From an uncultured Synechococcaceae cyanobacterium (GTDB lineage: Bacteria; Cyanobacteriota; Cyanobacteriia; PCC-6307; Cyanobiaceae): DNA of 64,000 nucleotides. The notes under the pieces are model-generated. The model was not told the origin of the DNA. It made no database searches and was given only the letters and a program-made list of their open reading frames with translations. Positions within the stretch are counted from its first letter, which is position 1. Each line of letters begins with the position of its first letter. The translations under genes were made by a program, and so were the position numbers. Below, one piece after another: positions 11,270 through 19,167 of the stretch. The stretch lies in the NCBI GenBank assembly GCA_902572395.1, contig CACGFX010000001.1, positions 61,326 to 125,325 on the forward strand, given 5' to 3'.

Positions 11270-11509
11270 CTAATCTTCTAAATAAAATTTATCAATATCC
11301 ATTCGGAAGACTTTTTCTTTATCTGATATTTCTTTATTATCTAAAAATATTGAAAGACTTACAAAATTCTTACCGAAACTGATATTAGGATAGATATCCT
11401 TTTCTTTGCATAATTTCTCAATTTTCTCCATAAATTTACTAATTTTTGAGTATTGATCAAATTCAAATCTTTTTTCAATCCTCAAAGGTGATTCTCTTTC
11501 TTTCCACAT
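11270..11509 (-). CDS. Pterin-4a-carbinolamine-dehydratase-like protein; candidate alpha-carboxysome RuBisCO assembly factor (acRAF)
   Basis: Short PCD-like fold pattern (IEKRFEFDQYSKISKFMEKIEKLCKEKDIYPNISFGKNFVSLSIF) immediately 3' of the cso operon on the same strand. Confidence 0.65.
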   Translation of the reverse strand: MWKERESPLRIEKRFEFDQYSKISKFMEKIEKLCKEKDIYPNISFGKNFVSLSIFLDNKEISDKEKVFRMDIDKFYLED

Positions 11510-11582
11510 TACATTCTTTATTCAAGACTAATTACACTATACATTCAACAAAGTTTCTCAATAAATTTTTGAAGATAAAATT

Positions 11583-11831
11583 TTAGTCACTCTCCCAATA
11601 ATCAATAATACCGCCAATTGTTAAATCGGTTTGAACTTCTGGATTAGGGCATGCAAATCTAGCGGCAGAACCACTAGCAGTAAAAACCCAGTTACCTTCT
11701 CTAGCTCCAACAGGATCAACAGCAACTAATTTCTTTCCTTTATTATTTTCTAAAATTCGCAAATTCATATGACCTAAGCCAGCGACTCTTTGAGTGCATA
11801 CCATCCTTCCTAATACCTTCATAATTTCCAC
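11583..11831 (-). CDS. csoS4B: Carboxysome pentameric vertex protein CsoS4B
   Basis: EutN/CcmL-like: MKVLGRMVCTQRVAGLGHMNLRIL, VDPVGAREGNWV, GIIDYWE. Confidence 0.93.
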   Translation of the reverse strand: MEIMKVLGRMVCTQRVAGLGHMNLRILENNKGKKLVAVDPVGAREGNWVFTASGSAARFACPNPEVQTDLTIGGIIDYWESD

Positions 11832-11848
11832 AATTTATATCCTCCTTT

Positions 11849-12100
11849 TTATGACTTGTTAGGATCCCAATGATCAATAATTCCAACAATCGTTAAATCG
11901 CTTGGATAAGATTTACTTCCTGCAGCTTCTCTAGCAGCTGAACTTCCAACACAAATAACCCAATCTCCTGGCTTACAGCCAACAGCATCAACTGCAACTT
12001 TATTAGAAGAACCATCTAATACAACCTGCAGATGTTTATGTTCAAAACCAGGAATCCTATTGGTAGAAACAAGTGGTTTTACAACCTTGCAAATTAACAT
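11849..12100 (-). CDS. csoS4A: Carboxysome pentameric vertex protein CsoS4A
   Basis: EutN/CcmL-like: KVVKPLVSTNRIPGFEHKHLQVV, VDAVGCKPGDWVICVGSSAAREA, GIIDHWD. Confidence 0.93.
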   Translation of the reverse strand: MLICKVVKPLVSTNRIPGFEHKHLQVVLDGSSNKVAVDAVGCKPGDWVICVGSSAAREAAGSKSYPSDLTIVGIIDHWDPNKS

Positions 12101-12102
12101 AA

Positions 12103-13632
12103 TTAGTGAGCCTCCTCTGTTTTTTTATCTAAAGACATTCCAATAATTTGGGCGGAATGAATGTTGTCTCTATCTCTAATAGTAGAGCAAGTATGTAACA
12201 AACCTTGATCAACTAAATTTTTATATCTAATTGATATCGCATTATTTACCCTTTCACAATCATTTATTGCCCTCTCTTTTGCTCCGGGTACTTTTCCAGA
12301 GTAATCAAATCTTATTACCACCGGAATAGGTAGATCTTGAGAAACATTTAATCCAGTAAAAATCTTCACTCCTACATCTAAATCTGGAGCCCCTTCTTCG
12401 ACTGTATCTAAATGAGCAAAATAAGTTAAATTTCTGAGATGTACTTCTTTGAAACCTATACCTACTCCAATAAACCTCTCTGCATGTCCAATATCTTCAT
12501 AAGATCCATGATGAAAACTCTTAACATAATCAATTTGAGAAATATTATTGACAATTAATTTATACGTAAATTTTTCCAGTCCACTGAGTTTATCTTTTGA
12601 AGATTGCTTAGAAATTATCTGGCAAATTTCTCTCTCCGCATCCTCTTTTGAAAAATTTATTGTTGAATTATAAATTTCTAATGTAGAAATAGTTTTTTCT
12701 AAATCTATACCGCCATCACTAGTTGATAAATGTATTTTCAATGAATCAGTGTCTGTATCAAGTCCAATTAACATTAAATCCACAGAAGCTCCGCAGCAAA
12801 AGCTATTCTCTACAGCCTCTTTGAAAGCAAATAATTTATTTCTACCTTCTGCTGCAGCTAACTCGTCATTACTCCCATGAGCTGCGCATCCCTGATGCAA
12901 AGGATCTACTGAACTAAAATGATAAGTTACTACTTTTAAGTACCTGGTATCTTTATGAGCTTCATTAGGAACATTCTCTCTATATCTTTTATGTTCAGTT
13001 TTTACCCATCGATTAACAGTATTTTCAATATCAAAAAGTGCTCCAGCATGGGATCTTCTTCTTACAGAACTAAAAGGTATTCTCATTACATAAGCAACTG
13101 AATGAGCTAATCTTCCATCTGAACAAGGAGTTATATCAAGTAAATGTATTCCACAATCTAAGAGAAATTTTTCAAAATCTTCCGCATCCTTACTTCCAGC
13201 AGCACCTTCAAGTGGATCATTGTTAAAAAAATTGTCGCTAAGTTTCTCATGCTGTTTGAAAGCACACCATGCATATAAAGCCCTCATATCAAGAGGTTTA
13301 ACCCAAGATTTATCTAATACATGGAGAGGTAAATCTATTCCCAAATTTTTTCTTGATATTTTCTGAGCCTTATTTATAAAATCTTCGTGATGTTGAATTC
13401 GAGCAATTTCCTTTAGAGTTGGAACAATTTCGTCAAAATCACTTTTTATTTTGCTTTCATACCTAAATAGATTTTCATTTTGAATATTGTTGGTTAATTT
13501 ATGAGACTTTCCAGAATTTTGGAGATTATTTGATTCTTTAGTCTGTATATGGATATTTTCCGTAAAAGTTTTCATTGGAGCTGTTGGCCCCAATGTGAAG
13601 TTCTTGGCTTTAGCCAGTCCTCTTAAAGGCAT
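12103..13632 (-). CDS. csoSCA: Carboxysomal carbonic anhydrase CsoSCA (CsoS3, epsilon class)
   Basis: 509 aa; CSDGRLAHSVAYVMRIPFSSVRRRSHAGALFDIE and HQGCAAHGSND signatures; position in cso operon. Confidence 0.95.
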   Translation of the reverse strand: MPLRGLAKAKNFTLGPTAPMKTFTENIHIQTKESNNLQNSGKSHKLTNNIQNENLFRYESKIKSDFDEIVPTLKEIARIQHHEDFINKAQKISRKNLGIDLPLHVLDKSWVKPLDMRALYAWCAFKQHEKLSDNFFNNDPLEGAAGSKDAEDFEKFLLDCGIHLLDITPCSDGRLAHSVAYVMRIPFSSVRRRSHAGALFDIENTVNRWVKTEHKRYRENVPNEAHKDTRYLKVVTYHFSSVDPLHQGCAAHGSNDELAAAEGRNKLFAFKEAVENSFCCGASVDLMLIGLDTDTDSLKIHLSTSDGGIDLEKTISTLEIYNSTINFSKEDAEREICQIISKQSSKDKLSGLEKFTYKLIVNNISQIDYVKSFHHGSYEDIGHAERFIGVGIGFKEVHLRNLTYFAHLDTVEEGAPDLDVGVKIFTGLNVSQDLPIPVVIRFDYSGKVPGAKERAINDCERVNNAISIRYKNLVDQGLLHTCSTIRDRDNIHSAQIIGMSLDKKTEEAH

Positions 13633-13639
13633 TATTTAC

Positions 13640-15937
13640 TTAACCTCTTGCACCACCTGAAAAGGTAACAAGTTGTCCTTCACGAGTATTTCCACTAGAT
13701 CCAGTTATCAAGAAATCTGGTTTTTCTGTTTCATCATTTCTTTTAGCTTCCATCGGAGGCATTGCGCTCATGAAACCTGCTCTAGATGGATTTCTCTTTC
13801 TAGAAGAAGCTCCTTCTGTACCTGTTACCTTATCACCGCGATCCCAATCGTCACCAGTTACGTTTCCTACAGATTGTCCTTCACCAGTAATCCTAGATGC
13901 GACTCTTTTTTCTGGTGTCTTTGCAGCACGGTCTGCTTCTTCAATTTCTATTTTTTGCTTATAAGTAATATTTTTATTCGGTTCAAATCTAAATTTTTCA
14001 GTACCAGTGACCTTATCAACTGCCATATCAAAAGGTCCTGTTACCTTTGAACCATTTTCATATTCATTACCGGTAACACCTTGAGTATTTTTTTCAGAAT
14101 ATTTATCTCTTGATGGTGACTTGATAGAGAAGTCATTCCAAGAGTTACCTGCTGACTTTTCCGGATTCGCATAAGCAGTATCATGTGGTGGATTATCACA
14201 AGCTTGTGAGAACTGATCTCCACCAACATAAGGAGTTCCCGTTAAGTTTTTACAAGCACCTTTTTTAGCACCTGTCATTACTCCGCCAATTCCTGGTTGT
14301 TGTCCTGTAAGTCTGGCATTTGAATTATTTCCTGAATTAACTGTTGCTCGTGATTTCATATCTTCAGAAGTTTCATTATTACAATTCTCATTAATCTGAT
14401 CTAAGCCTGCGTATGGTGTTCCCGTTAACACTTTGCATGAACCTGGTTCATCTCCAGTTACTATTTTTGATCTTCCTGTCATAGTCCCGCTTATTAAATT
14501 TGACTTTGAAGAAAGGCTTAAACCTACTTTTCTAGCTTCTGGTTTTGGTTTTGAACCACAAAACTTCTCATATTGTTGGGATCCTATGTACTCATCACCA
14601 GTTACATTCTTGCAACTCCCATGTTCATTACCTGTCATATGGTCTGATCTACCTACCCCTGTACCAGTTACATTATTCCCATTAAGAGTGTTGTAACTGC
14701 CAACTTTTTCAAATGCTTTACCTTTTGGATTTGGCTCTGAGCCAAGATATTGATCTCCAGTTAACTGATGTCCAGAACCTGATTCATCTCCAGTAACCAG
14801 GTTTGATCTACCAGGAAGTGATCCAGATACTTTTAATCCATCAGTTGTAGTACTATGTTTAACCTTTGAAGGATTTTTGGGAACATCACCACAATACTTC
14901 TGTGATTGATTAGCAGATACATATTCAGTTCCTGTAAGGTTTTTACAAGTCCCAGGCTCATCGCCTGTGACCCTCTCAGATCTACCAACTTCATTTCCAG
15001 TTACTTTATTACCTGATGTTGTAGAGGTCACAGTAGATCTAAGTGGCTGTTTATAACTTGGTCTATCTTGACAAAATTGATCAACTACTTCTGATCCCAT
15101 ATATTGAGTACCAGTTACAGTCCTGCATGTACTTGCTTCATTGCCTGTAGTTTTCACAGATCTATTAGCTTGTGTTCCAGTAACTATTTGACCTGAATCA
15201 GTTTCACTTTTACCAACTTTCCAGCTAGCATCTGCAATATTTTGTTTGGCTCCATTCTTATTTGGACCACATGGTCTACATTTACCATTACCTTTTTTGC
15301 CTGTGGCACCAGTTTTACTTCTTAGCTCTCTCACTCTCTGAGAAATCTCTCTACTACTTAAATCTGGGTCTCCCCTTCTAGCTAAAGAAGCTGCACTGGT
15401 ATTTTGTTTAGTTGCTGATTTACCATGCTTGGATTGAGCTTCTCTTCTAGCCAAAACAATATCTCTACTTGTATTAGTAATAGGCTTTCTCTTTTGTTTA
15501 ATTCTTCTTTTAAGGTTTGGTTTTGATGATTGAATTTCTGTATTATGTGAGCTTTGAACTTCCTGATTTTTGCTTATGGAAGTTTTAACTGTGTTTACAG
15601 GACTTTCTTTTTTAACATCAGTACGAGTTCTATCGGATGAAGTTATTGCTGATTTCCCATGAGTAGACATTGCTTTTCTTCTCTCTATTACTAACTTTTT
15701 ACTAGATAAAGTTGTTGAAGAAGACTTTCTACTTACCTGGGTTTTTGGGATATGTTTTGTAACTGGTTTAATAATATTTTGATTATTTGAAGAAGACTGA
15801 GTACCAGAAATCTGTATATCTTGAGAAGATCGAACTCTATCTTTAGTAGTCGAAGAATAAGCAGCAGCTTTTTTACCACTATCACTCATCGCCTTTCTTC
15901 TTTCTAATGCAATCTCTCTACTGGTTTTTTTTGACAT
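13640..15937 (-). CDS. csoS2: Carboxysome assembly scaffold protein CsoS2; likely ATG at 15937 (ORF track extends to 15946)
   Basis: N-terminal (L/I)(E/A)RR(K/E)A repeats, many V/L-T-G-(T/D/N) middle repeats with paired Cys, conserved C-terminal end SGGARG. Confidence 0.96.
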   Translation of the reverse strand: MSKKTSREIALERRKAMSDSGKKAAAYSSTTKDRVRSSQDIQISGTQSSSNNQNIIKPVTKHIPKTQVSRKSSSTTLSSKKLVIERRKAMSTHGKSAITSSDRTRTDVKKESPVNTVKTSISKNQEVQSSHNTEIQSSKPNLKRRIKQKRKPITNTSRDIVLARREAQSKHGKSATKQNTSAASLARRGDPDLSSREISQRVRELRSKTGATGKKGNGKCRPCGPNKNGAKQNIADASWKVGKSETDSGQIVTGTQANRSVKTTGNEASTCRTVTGTQYMGSEVVDQFCQDRPSYKQPLRSTVTSTTSGNKVTGNEVGRSERVTGDEPGTCKNLTGTEYVSANQSQKYCGDVPKNPSKVKHSTTTDGLKVSGSLPGRSNLVTGDESGSGHQLTGDQYLGSEPNPKGKAFEKVGSYNTLNGNNVTGTGVGRSDHMTGNEHGSCKNVTGDEYIGSQQYEKFCGSKPKPEARKVGLSLSSKSNLISGTMTGRSKIVTGDEPGSCKVLTGTPYAGLDQINENCNNETSEDMKSRATVNSGNNSNARLTGQQPGIGGVMTGAKKGACKNLTGTPYVGGDQFSQACDNPPHDTAYANPEKSAGNSWNDFSIKSPSRDKYSEKNTQGVTGNEYENGSKVTGPFDMAVDKVTGTEKFRFEPNKNITYKQKIEIEEADRAAKTPEKRVASRITGEGQSVGNVTGDDWDRGDKVTGTEGASSRKRNPSRAGFMSAMPPMEAKRNDETEKPDFLITGSSGNTREGQLVTFSGGARG
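14200..15240 (-). repeat. CsoS2 middle region: degenerate protein-coding repeat modules (TGxxxGRSxxVTGDExGxCxxLTGxxYxGxxQxxxxC); approximate bounds
   Basis: Repeated VTG/LTG motifs and Cys pairs in the CsoS2 translation, mirrored by recurrent 'ccagttac'/'cctgtna' strings in DNA. Confidence 0.85.
15410..15930 (-). repeat. CsoS2 N-terminal RuBisCO-binding peptide repeats (about 3-4 copies); approximate bounds
   Basis: ALERRKAMSDSGKKA, VIERRKAMSTHGKSA, VLARREAQSKHGKSA, then SLARRGDPDLSS. Confidence 0.8.
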
Positions 15938-15968
15938 AATCTTCAAATGTGAAACTCTTTTAAAAAAA

Positions 15969-15997
15969 CTTTCTCCAAAAATATTTTTTGGAGAAAG
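15969..15997 (-). terminator. Intrinsic-terminator-like stem-loop between cbbS and csoS2 (within the operon)
   Basis: Perfect 13-bp inverted repeat CTTTCTCCAAAAA-tat-TTTTTGGAGAAAG; on the minus strand it is followed directly by 7 T (plus-strand A run 15962-15968). Confidence 0.75.
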
Positions 15998-16020
15998 ATA
16001 TTTACTACATAAAAGTAGAT

Positions 16021-16362
16021 TTAACGTCCTTGGAAAACTACAAAAGCTGTTCCTTGGCTTTGAGTGTAAGCATCGTATCCGATGATTCTTACATGATGAT
16101 CAGGGTATGCTCTATGACATGCCTCTAATTCACTTACAACCAAGTTAAGGTCTTTTTCCCCAAAGAATGGGAGCTTCCAATAAGACCAATAAGTTTGCAT
16201 ACTTCCACTAGGATGAACATGCTCAATAACAGGACTCCAGCCTTGAGCAATTATGTATGCAATTTGATCGTATATTTCCTCCTGGGTCATCGGTGGTAAG
16301 AAACCGAATGTTTCCAGGGTTGCAACTGTTTGATAGTCGCCTACTGTGCTCTGGAAAGGCAT
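16021..16362 (-). CDS. cbbS: RuBisCO small subunit (form IA)
   Basis: MPFQSTVGDYQTVATLETFGFLPPMTQEEIYDQIAYIIAQGW. Confidence 0.98.
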   Translation of the reverse strand: MPFQSTVGDYQTVATLETFGFLPPMTQEEIYDQIAYIIAQGWSPVIEHVHPSGSMQTYWSYWKLPFFGEKDLNLVVSELEACHRAYPDHHVRIIGYDAYTQSQGTAFVVFQGR

Positions 16363-16416
16363 AATTAATTTAAATGTGAATGAAATTACTCGTAATAGAA
16401 CGAGATTTGTAGAAGT

Positions 16417-16438
16417 TTGAGGAGAAGAATCTCCTCAA
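16417..16438 (-). promoter_or_regulatory. Stem-loop in cbbL-cbbS spacer
   Basis: Perfect 9-bp stem TTGAGGAGA-agaa-TCTCCTCAA with no U tract; adjacent shorter stem CTCGT-n6-ACGAG at 16389-16404. Confidence 0.6.
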
Positions 16439-16452
16439 TTTTGAAATCTGGT

Positions 16453-17868
16453 TTAACCTTGAACGTCTAGTTTGTCGACGGTATCAAATTCAAACTTAAT
16501 TTCCTTCCAAGTTTCAAGAGCGATAGCTAATTCAGGACTGTGTTTAGCAGCTTCCATAAGAATGTCTCTACTCTCTTTTTCGATTTCGCGACCAGCATTA
16601 CGTGCTTTTACGCAAGCTTCTAAAGCAACTCTGTTGGCTGCAGCTCCAGCAGCTGAACCCCATGGATGACCATGTGTTCCTCCACCAAACTGAAGACAAG
16701 AATCATCTCCAAAAATCGCTAGGAGTGCAGGCATATGCCATACGTGAATACCACCTGATGCGACAGCAAATACTCCTGGCATTGAACCCCAATCTTGATC
16801 AAAGAAGTTACCTCTTGATCTATCTTCGGGAACAAATGACTCTCTTAAGTTGTCAATGTAACCAAGAGTTGTTTGACGATCACCTTCTAGTTTTCCAACA
16901 ACAGTTCCAGTATGTAATTGATCGCCTCCGGAGAGTCTCAAACATTTTGCTAGAACCCTGAAATGGATACCGTGTTTTGGATGCCTATCAATAACAGCAT
17001 GCATCGCTCTATGAATATGTAGAAGCATGCCATTTTTACGACACCAGTTTGCTAATCCAGTATTTGCAGTGAAACCGCCAGTTATATAATCATGCATGAT
17101 GATTGGCATATCTAGCTCTTTTGCAAATTCAGCTCTTTCGTAAAGTTCTTCAGGAGTGTTGGCAGTACAGTTTAGGTAGTGACCCTTAACTTCGCCAGTT
17201 TCCTGCTGAGCAAGCTTAACTGCTTCTGCAACAAACTCAAATCTTTCTCTCCAACGTTGGAATGGCTGAGAGTTTATATTCTCGTCATCCTTCGTTAAAT
17301 CGAGACCACCTCTAAGGCACTCATATACAACTCGACCATAGTTTTTACCAGATAATCCTAATTTAGGTTTAATGGTACAACCAAGTAGAGGTCTTCCATA
17401 TTTGTTTAAACGATCTCTTTCAACTACGATTCCATTTGGTGGACCACCGCAAGTTTTGATGAAAGCGATTGGGAATCTAATATCTTCTAGACGTAGATGT
17501 CTTAGAGCTTTAAATCCAAAAACGTTTCCTACAAGAGATGTTAGTACGTTTGTAATAGAACCTTCTTCAAAAAGATCTAAAGGATATGCAATAAAAGCAT
17601 AAAAAGCTTCAGGGTCTCCAGGAACGTCTTCGATTCGATAACAACGTCCTTTATAAAATTCTAAATCTGTAAGTAACTCGGACCAAACTGTTGACCAAGT
17701 ACCTGTTGAAGATTCAGCGGCAACAGCTGCTGCAACTTCTTCTCTGGGAACACCTTCTTGACCTGTACACTTGAAACAGGCTAGTAAATCGGTGTCTAGG
17801 GGTACATATTCTGGAGTCCAGTAGGTATCTCTGTACTCCTTTACCCCTGCGTCATACTTCTTACTCAT
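16453..17868 (-). CDS. cbbL: RuBisCO large subunit (form IA)
   Basis: [53 protein letters not shown]. Confidence 0.99.
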
Positions 17869-17908
17869 AAGGATAAATTTAGGTCTGTGTAGGGAAAATA
17901 ATTATTGT

Positions 17909-17928
17909 GCAAAATTTATAAATTTTGC
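17909..17928 (-). promoter_or_regulatory. 20-nt perfect palindrome in csoS1-cbbL spacer, just 3' of csoS1
   Basis: GCAAAATTTATAAATTTTGC equals its own reverse complement; starts 8 nt after the csoS1 stop. Confidence 0.6.
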
Positions 17929-17936
17929 TTTATTTA

Positions 17937-18248
17937 TTAGTCCTTTTGACCAAGAAATTCACCGTTACCAAGAGCTGGTTCAACTTCTCTATGAGGACGA
18001 GCAATAATGTGAGCTGCAACTAAACCGTCACCAACTCTTTCACAAGCATCAGCACCAGCTCTTACAGCTGCGTTAACTGCTCCTGTTTCTCCTCTAACTA
18101 ATACTGTGACATAACCGCCACCTACGAATTCACGACCAATAAGGCGAACTTCTGCAGCCTTTGTCATTGCGTCAGCTGCTTCGATTGCAGGTACAAGTCC
18201 GCGTGTCTCGATCATGCCGAGAGCGATACCCATTGTTTCTGTAGCCAT
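17937..18248 (-). CDS. csoS1: Carboxysome hexameric shell protein CsoS1
   Basis: BMC domain: GIALGMIETRGLVPAIEAADAMTKAAEVRLIG...GDGLVAAHIIARPHREVE. Confidence 0.98.
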   Translation of the reverse strand: MATETMGIALGMIETRGLVPAIEAADAMTKAAEVRLIGREFVGGGYVTVLVRGETGAVNAAVRAGADACERVGDGLVAAHIIARPHREVEPALGNGEFLGQKD

Positions 18249-18575
18249 TGTCTACTAATTACTAAATGTGGAATGTTCAATCCGAAGAATGCTTCATTAA
18301 GTACTTATAAGTCAAGCGTTTTCGATAAAATCTCCATTAATGTTTTTTCTATCATTCATAAGTTAAACTTATCACCCTTGGTACTATTGATATGTCAATA
18401 CTTATGCAAATTAGTTAGTGCATCAAAACATACTATTGTGTTAAGAAAAAATTTACATTATGTTATTTCCGTACGAGGCAGGCCCTGTCTACACAGGTGT
18501 GGAATGTTCAACCTTTCCTGTCTCCGTATCTAGCTTTGAAGTAAGATAATAACCTCAATAAATTTATTTATTATT
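18249..18575. promoter_or_regulatory. Divergent intergenic region between csoS1 (-) and rdgB (+), probable cso operon promoter/leader
   Basis: About 327 bp between divergent genes; direct repeat TGTGGAATGTTCAA at 18267-18280 and 18498-18511; dyads TAAGTACTTA (18298-18307), ATGCA-n10-TGCAT (18404-18423), CCTGT-ctac-ACAGG (18484-18497). Confidence 0.6.
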
Positions 18576-19160
18576 TTGAACAATCCAGTCCTTATTATTG
18601 CGAGTGGCAACAAAACTAAAGTTTCTGAAATTTCGGCAATGCTAGATGTTTTGTCTTTAAGGGTTCAGAAGCAACCAGAATATTTAAATGTCGAAGAGAC
18701 TGGAGACACATATTTTGAGAATGCACTTTTAAAAGCAAAAGCAGCTGCTTTAGAGACAAAAACCTGGGCATTAGCTGACGATTCTGGACTTGAAGTAGAT
18801 GTTTTAGATGGTCGACCAGGCATATATTCTGCTCGATATGCCAAAAACAACTCTGAAAAAATTAAAAAATTAATTAATGAACTTTCTGATAGTCCTTACA
18901 GGAGCGCGAGATTTATAAGTTGTATGGTTTTATGTGATCCCTCAGGAAACTTAGTGAAGGATTCAACTGGAATATGCTGGGGAGAAATTCTTAAGACTCC
19001 AAAATATCCAAATGGGGAGTTCGAATCTGTCTTTTGGGTAAAAGAAGCTAACTGTGTTTACGGTGAGCTATCACAATCACAACTAAGTAAGTTAGGAAGC
19101 AGGGGTAAAGCCGCCAGAATTATGTCACCTTACCTCAAAAAAGAAATTGGTTTAAATTAA
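18576..19160 (+). CDS. rdgB: RdgB/HAM1 family non-canonical purine NTP pyrophosphatase, TTG start
   Basis: LIIASGNKTKVSEI, ALADDSGLEVDVLDGRPGIYSARYA, SQLSKLGSRGKAA. Confidence 0.93.
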   Translation: MNNPVLIIASGNKTKVSEISAMLDVLSLRVQKQPEYLNVEETGDTYFENALLKAKAAALETKTWALADDSGLEVDVLDGRPGIYSARYAKNNSEKIKKLINELSDSPYRSARFISCMVLCDPSGNLVKDSTGICWGEILKTPKYPNGEFESVFWVKEANCVYGELSQSQLSKLGSRGKAARIMSPYLKKEIGLN

Positions 19161-19167
19161 AAAATTC

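Noticed and set aside
13673-14696. Plus-strand ORFs antisense to csoS2 (13673-14050, 13770-13964, 14433-14696)
   Set aside because: Arise from the repetitive composition of csoS2; no independent coding signature.
14200-15240. Regular repeats resembling a CRISPR or satellite array
   Set aside because: They are degenerate, in frame, and translate to CsoS2 VTG/Cys modules; no constant repeat plus unique spacers.
16472-17602. Plus-strand ORFs antisense to cbbL
   Set aside because: cbbL is unambiguous on the minus strand; the antisense ORFs look like codon-usage artefacts.
18273-18533. 86-aa plus-strand ORF in the csoS1-rdgB gap
   Set aside because: Cys/His-rich, low-complexity translation with no family signature; overlaps the promoter repeats and dyads, so likely non-coding.
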